Positions 63,624-64,000 of a DNA stretch of 64,000 nucleotides are shown here, in pieces. The stretch comes from Paeniglutamicibacter sp. Y32M11. Its GTDB lineage: Bacteria; Actinomycetota; Actinomycetes; Actinomycetales; Micrococcaceae. The stretch lies in the NCBI RefSeq assembly GCF_019285735.1, contig NZ_CP079107.1, forward strand, positions 372,001-436,000, written 5' to 3'. The first letter of the stretch is position 1, and each line of letters opens with the position of its first letter. The translations under genes and the position numbers were made by a program. The notes below the pieces were generated by a model, which did no database searches, had not been told where the DNA came from, and saw only the letters and a list, made by a program, of their open reading frames with translations.

Positions 63624-64000
63624 ATGGGTGAGAGCGCTAAACCACAGCCGACGCTGGAATTGGTGGCTGCCCGGGCGGGGGTCTCGCGCGCCACGGTGTC
63701 TCGCGTCGTAAATGGCTCCACCAAGGTCAGCGCCGAGGTCAACGAGCAGGTCAATAAGGCCATTGCCGAACTCAAGTACGTCCCCAATAGGGCAGCGCGC
63801 TCACTTGCCAATGGGCGAACCAATTCCATAGCTCTGGTCATTCCGGAAAACGCGGCCAAGTTCTTCTCGGACCCCTATTTCGCCACCGTCATTCAAGGTG
63901 CTGCCATGTACCTGGCCGACACCGAATTCACTCTCACCCTGTTGATCGCCACCGAGGCCGATCCTGCCAAGACCGGACGCTACCTTCGCGGCGGCAATGT
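63624..64000 (+). CDS. LacI-family regulator (3' end outside window)
   Basis: 125 residues visible from ATG at 63624. The LacI HTH reads LELVAARAGVSRATVSRVVN, then AAIAELKYVPNRAARSLAN-type hinge (AELKYVPNRAARSLANGRTN) and the start of the periplasmic-binding-like domain (ALVIPENAAKFFSDPYF). It most likely binds the three palindromes at 58545-58650. TGAGAGCGCT at 63629-63638, inside its first codons, is a partial copy of the same site and suggests autoregulation. Confidence 0.92.
   Translation, partial: MGESAKPQPTLELVAARAGVSRATVSRVVNGSTKVSAEVNEQVNKAIAELKYVPNRAARSLANGRTNSIALVIPENAAKFFSDPYFATVIQGAAMYLADTEFTLTLLIATEADPAKTGRYLRGGN

Overview
The window is chromosomal DNA of a high-G+C actinobacterium. 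Gene content and order (Lhr helicase, an AlkZ/YcaQ-type winged-helix protein, DUF1684, a TetR/YhgE operon, a wHTH regulator without receiver) and the codon bias suggest Micrococcaceae (Arthrobacter, Glutamicibacter or Paeniglutamicibacter-like); the genus is inference. There are two tRNA genes, no rRNA and no CRISPR.

Layout. 1-4860: galactonate catabolism, with an IclR regulator divergent from a dgoK-dgoA-dgoD-transporter operon. 4900-16834: accessory metabolism: NUDIX-like protein, 14-TM drug exporter, a double-module Lrp regulator divergent from an M20 amidohydrolase and MHS permease, an OYE flavoenzyme, a VOC-like protein, YdeI, glutamine amidotransferase, SDR and DUF1684. 16853-31552: mostly housekeeping: coiled-coil membrane protein, pseudouridine synthase, Nei-type glycosylase, Lhr, RlmH, PAP2, GNAT, tRNA-Ser, TadA, Upp. 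31654-35990: an OmpR-type two-component system, an orphan winged-helix regulator and a SixA phosphatase. 36279-43002: two unusual operons, each with an ABC protein whose ATP-binding motifs have decayed; one is a P-loop protein plus exporter-like protein, the other ABC-like protein plus YhgE/Pip plus TetR. 43158-46329: lactonase and a NarL-type two-component system.

46384-57600 is an accessory island. It holds frameshifted relics of IS110, IS1380, IS5, ISAs1 and IS1249-type elements, a broken tyrosine recombinase and a broken AbiE toxin-antitoxin pair. Inside this wreckage is an intact, lower-G+C six-gene operon at 50617-54930. It encodes a 73-aa peptide with four cysteines, a 60-aa one-TM peptide, a membrane protein that joins a PqqD/RRE-like domain to an M50-type HEAAH protease, an ABC ATPase, an ABC permease and a membrane-anchored CPFC thiol-disulfide protein. 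I read it as a disulfide-bonded bacteriocin or RiPP-like system without an obvious modifying enzyme. It is the best candidate for an undescribed system here.

57659-64000: a small HTH gene with a palindromic operator, tRNA-Arg, and a beta-glucoside uptake operon (binding protein, two permeases, GH1 beta-glucosidase). The operon is preceded by three LacI-type operators and followed by a LacI regulator that runs off the window.
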